This document shows positions 43,281-54,725 of a DNA stretch of 64,000 nt, piece by piece (the first letter of the stretch is position 1; every line of letters begins with the position of its first letter). The stretch is from the NCBI GenBank assembly GCA_028554795.2, contig CM068827.1:74257244-74321243 (forward strand), given 5' to 3'. The notes below the pieces were generated by a model. That model saw only the letters and a list, made by a program, of their open reading frames with translations, was not told the origin of the DNA and did no database searches. Position numbers and translations under genes: made by a program. Source of the stretch: Sinohyriopsis cumingii. Its lineage: Eukaryota > Mollusca > Bivalvia > Unionida > Unionidae.

Positions 43281-44314
43281 ACAGGAGATCTCAGGATCAT
43301 TTCCTGTTCGACGACATGTGATTGTCGTTTATCACACTGATTATAATAAAGAGAATTAGTCGTTAGAGGATCACTGTGATCAATACCTTCTGATTGATTC
43401 AAACAAGGAGTGAAAGTGACCTCATCAAAAGCCTGACCAATACATGTGTCAGCTACAGGAATACTTTCATTATCAACATCATTCTCAAGAGCTTTCTTTG
43501 TCATAGCTCTGGTAACTGCACAAGCTGTAAATACACCAGGGATATTTTTCTCACAACTGGATTGAGATTCTGACCCAAGTAAGGCTTGCCAGTTACAAGT
43601 GGATTAACCACAACCTTGTCTTCAGCTAGGGCATTTCCTAGTAATAAATTAATGCCCTCAACGGGTAAAACAGAGACCATTCCGACTGTCACGGGCCCAT
43701 AAACTAAGTCTGATGACAAATTTACACAATGGAGAGGAACAATAACAAAGCTGCACTCTACTCCCTGAATAAGAACACTCTCATTAGAAGAAGACTTCTC
43801 AGAAAAAGGCAAAGTACCCGCCAATAAAAGATTCTTAGAAGCTCCCGTGTCACTTAACATTTTAATAGGGATAGGATTGGCCGAATCGCCGAAGAGTGAA
43901 TTAGAACCCTTCGATATGAATGGTTCATAATTCTCATTAATCAGATCAGACTGGGGTTTGTTAGACCCAACAAATGTATTGTTTTCAATACATGACCGTG
44001 ACCTTGACCTCTTAGAAATAAGATCATTTGGAAAAGGTCTGTCTTGATTCTGATGCCTATTTTTCAATTTGTAGCAATCAGAAATAACGTGTCCTTTTTT
44101 TCTTGCAATAGGTACAGGTAGGAAGAGACAAGGACCTTGAATCAAGCTTCTCCGAAGTTTGATTTTTAGAAGTTGTGCCAGTTTGAGTTTTAGAAGGGCT
44201 TGTATTAGGCTGAAATACTTTTCTGCCAACAAACTGTTGAGTTGAAGTCTTATTTGCAAAAGAAATATTATGAGTTAAAGAATACTCATTAGCAGCACGA
44301 GCAGCATTTTTCAA
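43262..44314 (-). pseudogene. Gag zinc knuckle and aspartic protease region
   Basis: The CCHC zinc knuckle is split between frames near 44080-44110 at an A-rich run: the CTYC half is in one frame, the H and last C half in the next. Downstream, MLSDTGASKNLLL carries the D-T-G-A protease active site (around 43850). The remainder (SSDLVYGPVTVGMVSV, GINLLLGNALAEDKV) is the protease C-terminal half. Confidence 0.85.
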
Positions 44315-44617
44315 GGTTTCAATCTGATGCTCATCAAAATAAGACTTACTGTCTTTATGGCCACAGTTTTTGAAATCTTTAACTTAAAGTTTAAGTAATA
44401 CAAGTTGTTTGAGACTTTCATAATCTCGCTTAACTTTTTTGGCTAAGCACCATCTATCAAATAATTTCTCTTTTTCTCTAGCAAATTCGACATGAGTTGG
44501 TCCAGTTTCTTTTCTATAGTTTCTGAGTTTTTGTCGATAAGCTTCAGGGACTTACTCATAACCCCTTAGGATGTATTCTTTAACCACGCCATAGTCACCA
44601 CTTTGGTGAACTGACAG

Positions 44618-45487
44618 TTAATTGTAAATATCACTAGCCTTACCAGTGAGTACACATTGTAATAACTGAATCCAATGCTCCCTTGGCCATTTCAAATTTG
44701 CAGCAACTTTTTCAAACAGAACAAAAGATTTGTCTACTTCTCTTTCTCTGAAAGGGGGCACTAAACTAATGTTCTTTGTAAGATCAAAACTTAAATTTAA
44801 ATTTGAAGTACGAATGCGTTTTTCACTTGCCAGTTCCATTTCTTTCATTTTACATTAATATTCCCTTTCTTCATTCTCTCTCCTTATCTATTTGTTTTTC
44901 TTGTAACTGTATTTCCATATGTTCTTTTTGTAATCACATTTGTCTTTCTTTCTCTCTTTCCTGTCTCTCTCTCCTCTTCCTCATATTGTAACTGCATCTG
45001 TTTTTCTTGTACTAACATTTGTTCTTTTTCATTTTATTTCTTCAATTTCATTTGTTCTTCCTCTTTCTTCAATTTCATTTGTTCTCTCTCTTTCTCCAAT
45101 TTCATTTGTTCCTTCTCTTTCTCCAATTTCATTTGTTCTTTCTCTTTCTCCAACTGTAACTGCATTTGCATTTGTTTTTCTCTTTCTTCTTTTTGAAGTT
45201 CCAGCTTCCTCAACTCCAATTCCATTTTGTATTTTAATTCTAATTCCTTCATTTTTGTGTCAGAGTCTGATACAGACTTACTGACTGAAACCAAAGCACT
45301 TATATCCAAAAACATTCTTTTCTACCAAATAATGAACCAAAATATTTCTTATTTCCTGTTTCGTTAAGGAAGCCTTTACTTCAGAAAGATAGTACTTTCT
45401 GGCAAGTTGAATCAAATCATCTTTTTTGAAAAGATCTAATTGTTCCTGGGTAGGATTTGAACGAAAGATTTCTACTTTTGATGCCAC
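44618..45487 (-). pseudogene. Gag N-terminus: SAP-like helix, coiled coil, capsid-like piece
   Basis: 45487-45278 reads EQLDLFKKDDLIQLARKYYL, then TKQEIRNILVHYLVEK, a SAP-like two-helix pattern (no ATG; the frame opens with GTG). 45315-45034 is a long K/E/Q/M heptad-like coiled coil. 44848-44618 contains LVPPFREREVDKSFVLFEKV and LQCVLTGKASDIYN, resembling Gypsy capsid. Frames are broken between these pieces. Confidence 0.7.
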
Positions 45488-46439
45488 TTTAGAAAAAGCT
45501 TGTCGATCTCACTAAATATTTCAAAAGCTAGGGGAATTAAAATTTAAAAAAACCCCAATGTTTTCTGAAATGTTTTAGCCAAAATACAAAAATCCTTAGG
45601 AAGAGAGCACAATTTCTATATTACGTGTTTAGGATCGAATAAACAGTAACACAGAAAGAGTGAAAACAACAAGCCTTTTAAAATTTAACAAATAATTTAT
45701 TTTCCTGGAAAATTCTGTAAAAATGAAAAAGGAGAAGAACTTACAGTTTCAAGAATCAAATCCAAAAATAATCTAAGGATAATCCACAAATTATTTTGCA
45801 GAAGTCTTAGTAACAAATGTTTTAATAATTTCAAATTCGAATCGTGATGTAAATTCGAAGATGGATGACGATGTCGTATACTGCAGTTAGTACTGTGCTT
45901 ATCTACAGTTCCTTGTAGAAATATAAGTAATGGCACTCCGGTGTTGGAAATCCAAATTAAATTTGTAAACAATGTCTTTCCAAAATTTATGTGTGAGCAC
46001 TCCTCAGAATAGTTCCAGAGAAAAAATAATTAACTCTTTTGAAATCCAACTGATCGGAAGAAAATTATAACTATACATTTGGCTACAACAAAATAACTTG
46101 ACATCTGTGTTAAAAGCCCAAAACCGAGAAATTTCTCTCAAAGCATCTCTATTAAAATTAACAAATGCGCCTAATGGAAAAACCGGAATTGCGAAATCGA
46201 AAAGGTGGGGGGTTTGACGTGATCGTGTTTATGTCACGTACACCAAAAATGACCCTGACGACAACCAATCATTTTACTCCAAGAAATGAAAATAAAATTG
46301 ACATCTTAAATCATGTGGTTCCATCATGACCATGGAAACAACCAATCATTTTAAAACAAAATAGAACTTGTTTATGAAAGTAGCTACAAGTTCTAAAACA
46401 AGGTCAGAGTTTAGATCAACACCTGGCATTTATAAACTA
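45488..46439 (-). other. 5' LTR remainder and leader of the LTR element
   Basis: No ORF of note. This should contain the rest of the 5' LTR and untranslated leader, but no border is visible. Confidence 0.45.
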
Positions 46440-46573
46440 ACAGTCAAGGTCAAACAACTTTCTGGAAAAGTATCATCTCTTGTGAATAAATTTGCATTAT
46501 ACTAGAATAAAAAATTAAAACTAACAAACAATTAAATTAAAATAAATATGAATTAAATCAGATATACGTAACA
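46440..46573 (-). repeat. 5' LTR start of the LTR element (full extent unknown)
   Basis: 46478-46573 is about 80% or more identical by eye to 41241-41344 and starts TGTTACG on the minus strand. The downstream LTR border and primer-binding site could not be fixed because the other LTR is truncated. Confidence 0.7.
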
Positions 46574-47384
46574 CTACCACGTCTACTACATGTGTTTACA
46601 TGGTTTGTTTACAAAATAGTTCATAATACACTATATTATTTTTAAGGACACGTTTTGTGCACGTGCGTGCAATATCATGGTGTTCAGTATCGTAAAATAC
46701 TGCACCATTCTGTAAAAGTAAAGGAAACGGAGAAAAATTGAGCATAAATTACATCAAGTATAATAAGTATCAAGTCAGGCAAATGCTCATTCATCAATAT
46801 CTTGCGAATGTTACAACTCTGCCAGATATACCACTGACTCGACCGTTTTAACTTGCGCAGTTTGCAGTGTAAACGTACTGTTTCCCAAACGGTGTATCTA
46901 GTATATGCCAGTCTGCAGAGCAATGACAATGCAAAAAACAAGCTAGTATCTTATTGTGCACCAGTGTAGGACAAACGGAGGTGGTCCAGAGGCATACATA
47001 CCAGACGGAGCAATTATTTTCGAAAATGAAATAGATCATAGAACAGCTGCAAATAAATGTTTACTAAAGGCTGTAAGAGCTCAAGTAAAAGTTTTTATGC
47101 AATAACAGTAATAATCTGTGTGACAAACTCACAATTAAACCATTGTTGCGAGAAGGATCCTCTGATGCAAACTTAGCAGTCTTCCTCAGTTACTCAGACC
47201 AATTTTTAAATAGCAATTGGAGGTAGACATCAATGCGCAGTCTGTTTTTTCACCTTAAATTCCATTTCTGGTACAATAAAGTTTACAATACCTTAAGAAA
47301 TGGCAATAATGTATTCATCGGTCAAAAAGAAACAATTCAGAAATCTACTTGGATTACTCTTTGAAACTATGTAGATAAATCAAC

Positions 47385-47453
47385 ATTTGCCGTGATATAC
47401 ATTGATCGTAAAAATGACATTTGCCGTGATACACATTGATCGTAAATATGACA
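47385..47453. repeat. Tandem duplication, 34-bp unit
   Basis: CATTTGCCGTGATATACATT GATCGTAAAAATGA repeated twice with two or three changes. Confidence 0.9.
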
Positions 47454-47877
47454 TTATACGATGTTAAAATGCAGTGACGGCTTATAAAGTTTTTTGGGTC
47501 TCTTATTGACACGTACGAAGAGAATCGCCTTGAGCAAACAAGAATTATATTAACAAAGCCCAATGTGAACACGTATAAACATTTAATCGGTATATAGAAA
47601 CACTTTTTTCCCTTAGGAGAGGGTTAACGATAAAATAAGTGTTCTCAGGGAACTTCCATGGCAGCACTCTTAATGTCATCCACTACAGAAATAGTAGACC
47701 GGTCGAGTGCATTGTTAAGCTGTGTAGTGTGATAAGTTCCACAAAAGTTGGCCAATAAAACTTGAAAACAGGCCCATTTGCTTGTGTAAAAATTTGAACG
47801 TAGTAAAAAAAAAATACATCAGGGTTAGTAACGTCTGACTAAAATATTATTGGCTTTAATATGTAGAGAAGTCTCGT

Positions 47878-47992
47878 TATGGGCTGCCAAGTGTGTGAGA
47901 TATTCCTGAAAATTTGACTTTCGGTGCGATGTCAGTCGATATCAAAACACGCTACACAGCAGTAGGGTCGAGGGCTTACGTTGTGGGACTAG
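47878..47992 (+). repeat. Dispersed repeat, family R, copy 3
   Basis: GGGCTGCCAAGTGTGTGAGA TATTCCTGAAAA, then CGATATCAAAACACGCTACA, then GCTTACGTTGTGGGACTA, matching 39957-40124. Confidence 0.6.
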
Positions 47993-48788
47993 GACTTGCA
48001 TTGTTTTCAGTTAAGGTCATGTAGTTTAGAAATTATACAAAGACTCGACCACCTGGACTCATAAAAAGACTAAAAATACACATATCCTTATTTACCACGC
48101 ACTTTAAACAAGATTAAATTATTATACGTTGACTGAAATTTGATTGTAGGGGACGAGAGGTCAAGCGTGGTGCATACGTCAATTCCTAACCGCGAGGTTT
48201 CACACTCACCATTTCTAAAACATGCTATTGTATGTTACGTTAACAGTAGTTGAATTTAGTGGAAAAGAATTACTAATGTTTATAATTATGTATTTTTATT
48301 ATTAAAAGTGAAAAAGAAGTACAATTTCAAAACTGTTTAAAGTACAATGAAATAATATAATCAGAAAAATATATAACGAGTCTGAAATGGCTCTTAAAGT
48401 AACAGTTTGTGTATTTATGTGTTATGGTATTTTAAATCATAAAAATACGTTTATAAAGAGTGTTTACGGAACGTTTGAATAGAACAGAACAGCCGTACCT
48501 ACGGGTTGTTTTGCACAAGATACAAAGTGATTAGTCAGATTACCTACTGCTTCATCAGACTGGTTAAACATTAATTTTCTCTAAGTAAGGTACTTTATAT
48601 TTTCAACAATGGTACCAATCCGCCCTATTGCAATCTGTTTGTTCGAAAATTATACTTTTCCATAAGAGCTAAACAACGCTGTGGTCCAAATTGTAACGTA
48701 ATACTACCAAAAAGCCAGGTGCAGATATCACCTTCGTAAAAATATAATAAACAAGATCAAATGTATATACAATGTATGCACGTATGTA

Positions 48789-48790
<2 letters not shown>

Positions 48791-48855
<65 letters not shown>
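48791..48855. repeat. (TA)n microsatellite
   Basis: About 32 uninterrupted TA dinucleotides. Confidence 0.98.
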
Positions 48856-48858
<3 letters not shown>

Positions 48859-49950
48859 AATTGGCATATGCGATACTAAATTGACCTTCAAATTTATAGT
48901 GGTCTCACTATTTCTTTAAGGACGGAACTTTGCTCAAAAGTTGTATATGGACAGGATTGTTACGCTGTTTATTATGACAAAGTTGCAGAGTGTTATGAAT
49001 TCCATTACTAGCGTTAAATATGTGCGTTTTCGTAGGAGCTGGTCTGAAATGACCTAGAAAATGTATTTTTTCTAACACTAAATTTCATTTTCAATTTGCT
49101 ATATGCATAGTAGCGAGGGAATCAAGTTGATTAAGTACATTCAATACTGTTATTTAATTGTATTGGTTTACTCTCTGATACTAGTGTAAGCATATTCCAG
49201 AACTCATCCATGACTGTACATTTGCGATAAGTTCGCGCGTGATGCTGGGATGATTCCCATGAAAGCTGGCGAAGTCCTGTATTATCATACGGGTGTAAAA
49301 TAAAATCACCCTCGGGGGAAACCCCCTCACACAAATTGAACTGTAGGACATAATCTCCTCCTCTTGTCTAAGGTTGTTTTTTATATTTAGAAAAACAAGT
49401 TTTGAAGCGTTTGAAACCGTCACAAATATACATCTGTAATGGTAACTTGTTTTCGGCATGTTTTTATTATATACTCGGTTAAATGATCTGGTACTGGCCA
49501 TTTTTGAAACGGGATATGAGAGACAATAATAATCGTGACAGTATACCTCATATTTAGTTTCATTATGGAATTTCATTTTTATCGATCAAAACTATGGCTT
49601 AGCTTTTAAGTGCTTCACAAAATATAACAATAAAAGTCAAAGACAGTAAACTCAGTAATTATTCCATCTGTATGGTAGTAATGCTCTATTTCCAGAGGAT
49701 GTAATGGGTTTATGACGATTTACATCGGAGTTCGTATTTCTCCAATAAACAAAATAAGTCCCAAAATCTTGGCGCTATGGTTTTCTTAATACGACATAGA
49801 AAAAAAAAAAAAAAAACCAAGGCATTAAAAACATTACAGACGAATCTAGTGCGATGGATAAGCAGCATGTGAATGATTCTTTTGAAAGTGATGTGACAAA
49901 AAGCACATGTGCGTGCATTTATTCTTTTGATCACAATGATCATTAGGCAT

Positions 49951-50036
49951 CTTATTCTCCTTACCTGTTAATCTTACATTTAATCCGCACACTATACTTA
50001 TTCTCCTTACCTGTTAATCTTACATTTAATCCGCAC
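49951..50036. repeat. Perfect 40-bp tandem duplication
   Basis: CTTATTCTCCTTACCTGTTA ATCTTACATTTAATCCGCAC occurs at 49951-49990 and 49997-50036, separated by ACTATA. No mismatch, so it is recent (or an assembly effect). Confidence 0.97.
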
Positions 50037-50190
50037 GTCTTTTATATGCTAAAGGAAAGTCGATACAAAACTGGAAAAGGCCCATGCCAGCATATACAAA
50101 TGTATATTTCCGATGATTTAAAATGTTCTAAATGGCTTAACTTGGACATATGAGAGAATTATGGCCTTTCTTTTAGTTTTCCTCAGGGGA

Positions 50191-50195
<5 letters not shown>

Positions 50196-50229
<34 letters not shown>
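50196..50229. repeat. (GT)n microsatellite
   Basis: About 17 GT dinucleotides. Confidence 0.97.
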
Positions 50230-50231
<2 letters not shown>

Positions 50232-50394
50232 CAGTTCAAATACACCTCAATGGTAATGTTTCTTAAATAAATATATTATCCGACTGAATTTGTCAGCAAC
50301 AAAACAAGCTGGTAATACTTTGGGCATAGAGTCACCTATTGAGATTATAATAATTATTATTAATAACAAAACTGAACATAAGTCAAGGAATTAA

Positions 50395-50543
50395 CTTCGT
50401 AGTAATAGTTGCCATTTTAGTTTTAGAGAAAATTTCGTATGCGTGACGTTATATTTTTCACCAATAACATTTGTTTTTTACCTTGACATGTATCATAAAA
50501 AGCTGACTGGTCCTAGATCTCATATATAATTAGTTACTTGAGG

Positions 50544-50633
<90 letters not shown>

Positions 50634-51085
50634 CATCTCAGACTTATTGAATATCTCTTATTTCTGTAAATTACGTCATTTAAAAGTGATTCAAAATACA
50701 TTATGTTGTTATCAAAGTTGTTTTTTTTTAAAAAAACAAACAATAAAGTCGTTATTTCCATGGACACTTGTGTCTGGAGATTTACGTTTATGCATGCAAT
50801 ACAATCGATTCATTTGTAATTGAGAAATATTGTTTACACCCATTTTAATTTCTATCCAAACGAATTCTTAAATCGTTATACTTACCATGATTTAAGAGCA
50901 GGACAAACAAAATCAAACATCAACGACGATTTGAATGGATTTTGTTTAATGACATTGCTGTGATTGGATATTACATCTGAGCTTGAATGCTTTCGCTTTA
51001 CATATTTGTAAAGTAATTCAAATGTATTGCGTGTTTTTTGGGGGTTAATAAAACAAATGTCAGTGTCATACCAATACCTCATGTA
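50395..51085 (+). repeat. Segmental duplication A, left copy
   Basis: Shares long blocks in the same order with 56345-56935: CTAGATCT...AATTAGTTACTT, TTCTGTAAATTACGTCATTT AAAAGTG, GATTCATTTGTAATTGAGAA, GATTTAAGAGCA and TGTCATACC. The copy here has expanded its TA run to 87 bp (50546-50632). Confidence 0.85.
50546..50632. repeat. (TA)n microsatellite inside duplication A
   Basis: About 43 TA dinucleotides; the matching place in the right copy (about 56508-56530) has only ATATATGCAACATCTTATATA. Confidence 0.97.
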
Positions 51086-52760
51086 TATCCACTCTTTAAT
51101 GTTGTCTTCCCACCTCTTTTTCTGTATGCCTCTTCTTCTGCACCCTCGCATTGTGCCTTGCAAAATTGCTTTTGCCAGTCCAGATAATCTTGAGATATGA
51201 CCGTTTCACTTCAGTTTTTTTAATGGTGGTCCAGAGGTCTTCGTAGGTTCCGATGGCTCGTTGGATCCTTTCTGCGGGCCTCTTTGTTAGTTACATGGTC
51301 AATCAATGATATGCCAATGATCTTGTGGTAGCATCTCTTTTCGAAGGTTGGAATCCTTCATTGTAGATATGATATAAGTGACCATGTCTCACACGCATAC
51401 AAACAAAACATGGATCTGACAATCGAACGCATCAGCTTTATTTTGAAACCAAGAGCAATGTTGGTGTCCTTCCATATTGGTCTCGACATTGTTATTGCTG
51501 CTTTTGTCAGGACAATCCTGCAAAGTAGTTCTGGTTTGGAGCCCTCATCTGTGATAATGACCCCAAGTACTGTAAGCTTATGACTGCTTCCAACGTCTGT
51601 TAACTGACCTTTATTTCCGCACTGATGCCATTATTGCTGTTTGTCATCTGTTGTTGTTCCGGCGCTAATCTCCTTACTGTATGCTTTGGAGATTTTCTTT
51701 AGGCGCTCAACCAAGCCAGCTAGTTCTTTTTCATCTCCTTCATAGCCATCAATATCATCCACGAAGCAAAGGTTGGTGATAGTCCTTCCTCCAATGTTGA
51801 CATTGCCCTCGTGGTCTTGCAAGGCATCTTTTACAGTAAAGTGTTAAAGAGTTTATGACAGTATTCATCCCAATTCTTGTTCGGTACCAATCTCATCTGC
51901 TGCCATGGATGAAGACACCACTGGTGGCTTAGCCAAAGAGGTGCTCAACAACCCGCAGCAGGTTTGAGTTGATGTGGTACTTCCTCATAGTTGCCCATAA
52001 TGTCGCATACCATATCCTCTAAAATGCTTCTTGAAATCGATAAAGACATGGTATACATTTTTCTGATGCAGAATGTATATCTCTGAAAGGAGTCTGAGAC
52101 TGATCATTTGTTCTGTGGTGCTCCTTCCTGCTCGAAAGTCTAGTTGATCTTGAGGGGTAATTTTCTCTGCTTGAGGATGTAGTCTGCTGAGAATTATCTT
52201 CATCATGACTTTGCTTAGGTGGCTGATAAGACTGATTATTTTGTGGTTTCGGTACGGCTGTATGTTTCCATTCTTTGGGTGCACGATGACAAAAGACTGA
52301 ATACATCTGGTGGGCTATTCTCCTGGTTGCAATATCTTGCTGCACATTGTTGTTAGGACCATTACCATCTCTTCTTCACCTGCTCGAATGAGCTCTGTTG
52401 GTATGTTATTATGTTATCAGCGTCAGGTGACTTTAATTTTTTGTGTGATATAACTGCAGTTTCTACTTCCTAAAGAAGAATTGATTTTTTTGTATCAGTT
52501 TCTTCTTTCGGCTTCGATTTCAGAGCAGAGACTCTCTATCCACGACTGTGTTGTTTGTCATGCTTTTCTTGATCATGTTGTTTATCACCCTGTATTTTCT
52601 AGCTTCTTCATGATATATGTTTTTCCTTTAGCAGCTCTCTTCTGCTAGTGATGTTGTCCATCTTCCCTGTGGCTGAAATATCGTATGGGTGCTTTGTGGG
52701 CCAGAACGAGTTGGCTAACAAAAGATTGCTGTAGGCGACGAAATCCAAGAGCCCAGTTCT
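50890..52760 (-). pseudogene. Degenerate non-LTR retrotransposon (APE-type LINE) reverse transcriptase
   Basis: Minus-strand pieces in several frames and in correct order: YRNHKIISLISHLSKVMMKI, TPQDQLDFRAGRSTTEQMIS, VYHVFIDFKKHF (about 52284-52020), NIGGRTITNLCFVDDIDGYE (51800-51740, the F-x-D-D motif with V in place of A), VIITDEGSKP (about 51570), FKIKLMRSIV and YACETWSL (about 51440-51380), and finally RRRGIQKKRWEDNIKEW (about 51140). Many stops and an internal gap between 51990 and 51830. The upstream endonuclease is not recognisable. Clade not assigned. Confidence 0.85.
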
Positions 52761-52823
52761 CATTCATTTTGTTTCTTTATTGCTGAAGGGTCCACATGTG
52801 CTATGTCAGTTTGTCTGCGAATC

Positions 52824-52848
52824 AACACACACACACACACACACACAA
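52824..52848. repeat. (CA)n microsatellite
   Basis: About 12 CA dinucleotides, followed by a short TA run. Confidence 0.95.
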
Positions 52849-53064
52849 GTAATTATATATATATATATATCAAGTGCAGGCAATAACAGGGAAACATGGA
52901 GAGAATTGGTTGTGAAATCATATGTGGTGCCTTAATGACGTCTTTGGTTACAGGATTCATGATGGTGATGCCGATGATGAGAAAATGACAAACATTCCGT
53001 TTCATAAACAGACAGCAACTGAGTGTCAACATTGGTAGGTTACAATCACAAATATGTTCCCCCA

Positions 53065-53215
53065 GACCATCCTTAAACGGCCTGGAAATGATGTAACTTT
53101 TAGGTATGACACTGACTTCTAACGTTTTTGACCTAAGGAAAACAACGCAATAGATGCTAATTTGTTTAAAATATGTAAATCGGAAGTATTCAAGCTCAGA
53201 TATAGTTTCCAACAA
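53065..53215 (-). repeat. Segmental duplication A, inverted partial copy
   Basis: Reverse complement matches 56815-56965: CCATCCTTAAACGGCC, then AGGTATGACACTGACTTCTA A, then GACCTAAGGAAAACAACGCA, then CAAGCTCAGATATA. Confidence 0.85.
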
Positions 53216-53403
53216 CTGCTATATCCTAATAAAATCCATTATAATTATATTTCGTCTTGAATACTATTCTCTTAAATCGGGATACATATAACAATTTAAA
53301 ACTTATTTAGCCCGGTAACTATAAAGGGGGAATATCAACTTTCTCAATTACAAATCAGTCGACTGTGGTACATGCATCAGCTTAAATCTCCAGACGTTGC
53401 GTC

Positions 53404-54065
53404 AATATGAAATGTCCAAATCTTTAAAGTGCAGGGGGAAGGGTCAAATAAATCGGATTAAAATCAGATCTCCTCTATCCTAGGTGAAGACCTGATCGAG
53501 ACTGCTTAGTGGACATGTTCTAGTGACCTATGGTAATATCATGGCGCTAATTTTATTAATCAATAAGACGAAATTTATATCTTCTCATTTAGGAGACTGA
53601 TCAGTATGGCGGAAAAGCATAATGTGTGACAAACGATTTTATTCACTTTTAGATTTCTGAAAGCTGCATTTCCATTGGCTAATTCAAAGGTCACTAGAAT
53701 ATGACCCCAAAGCGATCTCTGTCAGATTTTTACGTATGACGGTGGAGATCTTATTTTAATCAGATTGTGGCCAGAGGAAACTCGGACTACATGGAGTTCA
53801 TACATAAGAATTTTTTATACAATGACGTGTTCGTCTACCCGGTGGAGCGCACTCACACACACATGCACACATAAAAAGTCCAGGATCGAGACTTTTTGAA
53901 AGATGATATTTACGCAAGGATAAAGAGAATTTTTTACCCGTATTGAGGGCCGCAGGCAAACTATTCGTTTGAATTTGATTAGAAAAAATAGAGCAACTAT
54001 GGTAGAACGTCTTCCCCGATTTTGTCGATCCATAAGCACATAATAAGAAAAGACGTACCGGTATT
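53404..54065 (+). repeat. Large inverted repeat B, left arm
   Basis: Pairs with 54726-55388 as reverse complement. Matching blocks: AATGTCCAAAT...GCAGGGGGAAGG, CTAGTGACCT, GGAGACTGATCAGTAT, CATTTCCATTGGCTAATTCA AAGGTCACTAGAATATGACC CCAA, CTCGGACTA, GAGCAACTATGGTAGA and GTACCGGTAT. Confidence 0.93.
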
Positions 54066-54119
54066 TGGTGAGGAATGTTCATTACAGCCAAAGACCGCAT
54101 TGCGATAGATAGTTAGGTC

Positions 54120-54480
54120 CAGGTTATGATTATATAATGATTTCTAAACTACCGGGCCAGAGGATTGCTGTACCGTCTAACTGTAGTTACAAATCAACGA
54201 AAATAAAAGGAAGTTAAATGATACCGATTGCTAGATGATATATCATTGCTAAGAGCACTTCTGAGTGCGTGTTATTTTTTATTATTTTTACCTGGATAAA
54301 GAAGCGGATGTCGAAGGTTGAGAGATTACATTTTGGGTTAAGTGTGAACTTCGTGCATATGCGTTTAAATTAACTGTCTTAAAATATCTTGAGAAAAGAG
54401 ACGTCTGATAATACCATGGCAGAAAGTGAATCAACATGTGAGAAAGTTCATATTGTCATTGATTTGTTTAGCATTTTATG
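54120..54480 (+). pseudogene. Relic of a TLR gene 5' region (duplicate of 59590-59890)
   Basis: Matches the sequence in front of and into the TLR pseudogene: GATTGCTAGATGATATATCA TT, AAGCGGATGTCG, GTGAACTTCGTGCATATGCG TTTAAATTAA, and TTTAGCATTTT in the signal-peptide segment. The reading frame itself is lost after an insertion near 54415-54460. Confidence 0.7.
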
Positions 54481-54567
54481 ATATGACGTCATTGTAACAT
54501 GTGCAGATATGGTATCGTGTGAACACTATGAAATAAAATTTAATTTGGTATTAATTTTGACAATTAA

Positions 54568-54585
54568 TGTGTGTGTGTGTGTGTT

Positions 54586-54625
<40 letters not shown>
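54568..54625. repeat. (TG)n and (GA)n microsatellites
   Basis: A short TG run at 54568-54582 followed by about 19 GA dinucleotides (54587-54625), in the spacer of inverted repeat B. Confidence 0.95.
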
Positions 54626-54628
<3 letters not shown>

Positions 54629-54725
54629 CGAATGGCCATATCTTGGAAATAAGGGAGGGGACGTGACTTTTTGGGGTCTATCTTTCGCATCTTGCCCGTC
54701 TTCAATGTTTGGATTTCGAATGTTA

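Larger units (their letters stand above)
41241..46573 (-). mobile_element. Ty3/Gypsy-like LTR retrotransposon, Gag-PR-IN-RT order, defective
   Basis: About 5.3 kb on the minus strand. The 5' LTR begins TGTTACGTATATCTG at 46573; the same ~100 bp recurs as the start of a 3' LTR (41344 down to 41241), preceded by a polypurine tract. Inside, in transcription order: N-terminal Gag with coiled coil, capsid-like piece, zinc knuckle, aspartic protease, integrase, then reverse transcriptase. Integrase ahead of RT is unlike usual Gypsy order and is known from the Gmr1-like clade. RNase H and the RT thumb are absent. Every domain has stops or frameshifts, so it cannot be active. It lies head-on beside the DDX49 promoter, in the same orientation as DDX49, and would read toward it. 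Confidence 0.85.
46574..50394. other. Gene-free interval with microsatellites
   Basis: No coding homology in any frame. Holds two short tandem duplications (47385-47453 and 49951-50036), a family R repeat copy (47878-47992), a (TA)n tract (48791-48855), a poly-A near 49800-49816 and a (GT)n tract (50196-50229). Confidence 0.6.

Noticed and set aside
49181..49576. 131-residue minus ORF
   Set aside because: No recognisable domain, no splice context, overlaps another ORF in a different frame; not supported.
50534..50767. 77-residue ORF with IYIYIY run
   Set aside because: Translation of a (TA)n tract.
53798..54100. 100- and 74-residue minus ORFs
   Set aside because: They lie within an arm of the large inverted repeat and have no counterpart conserved in the other arm's reading frame.
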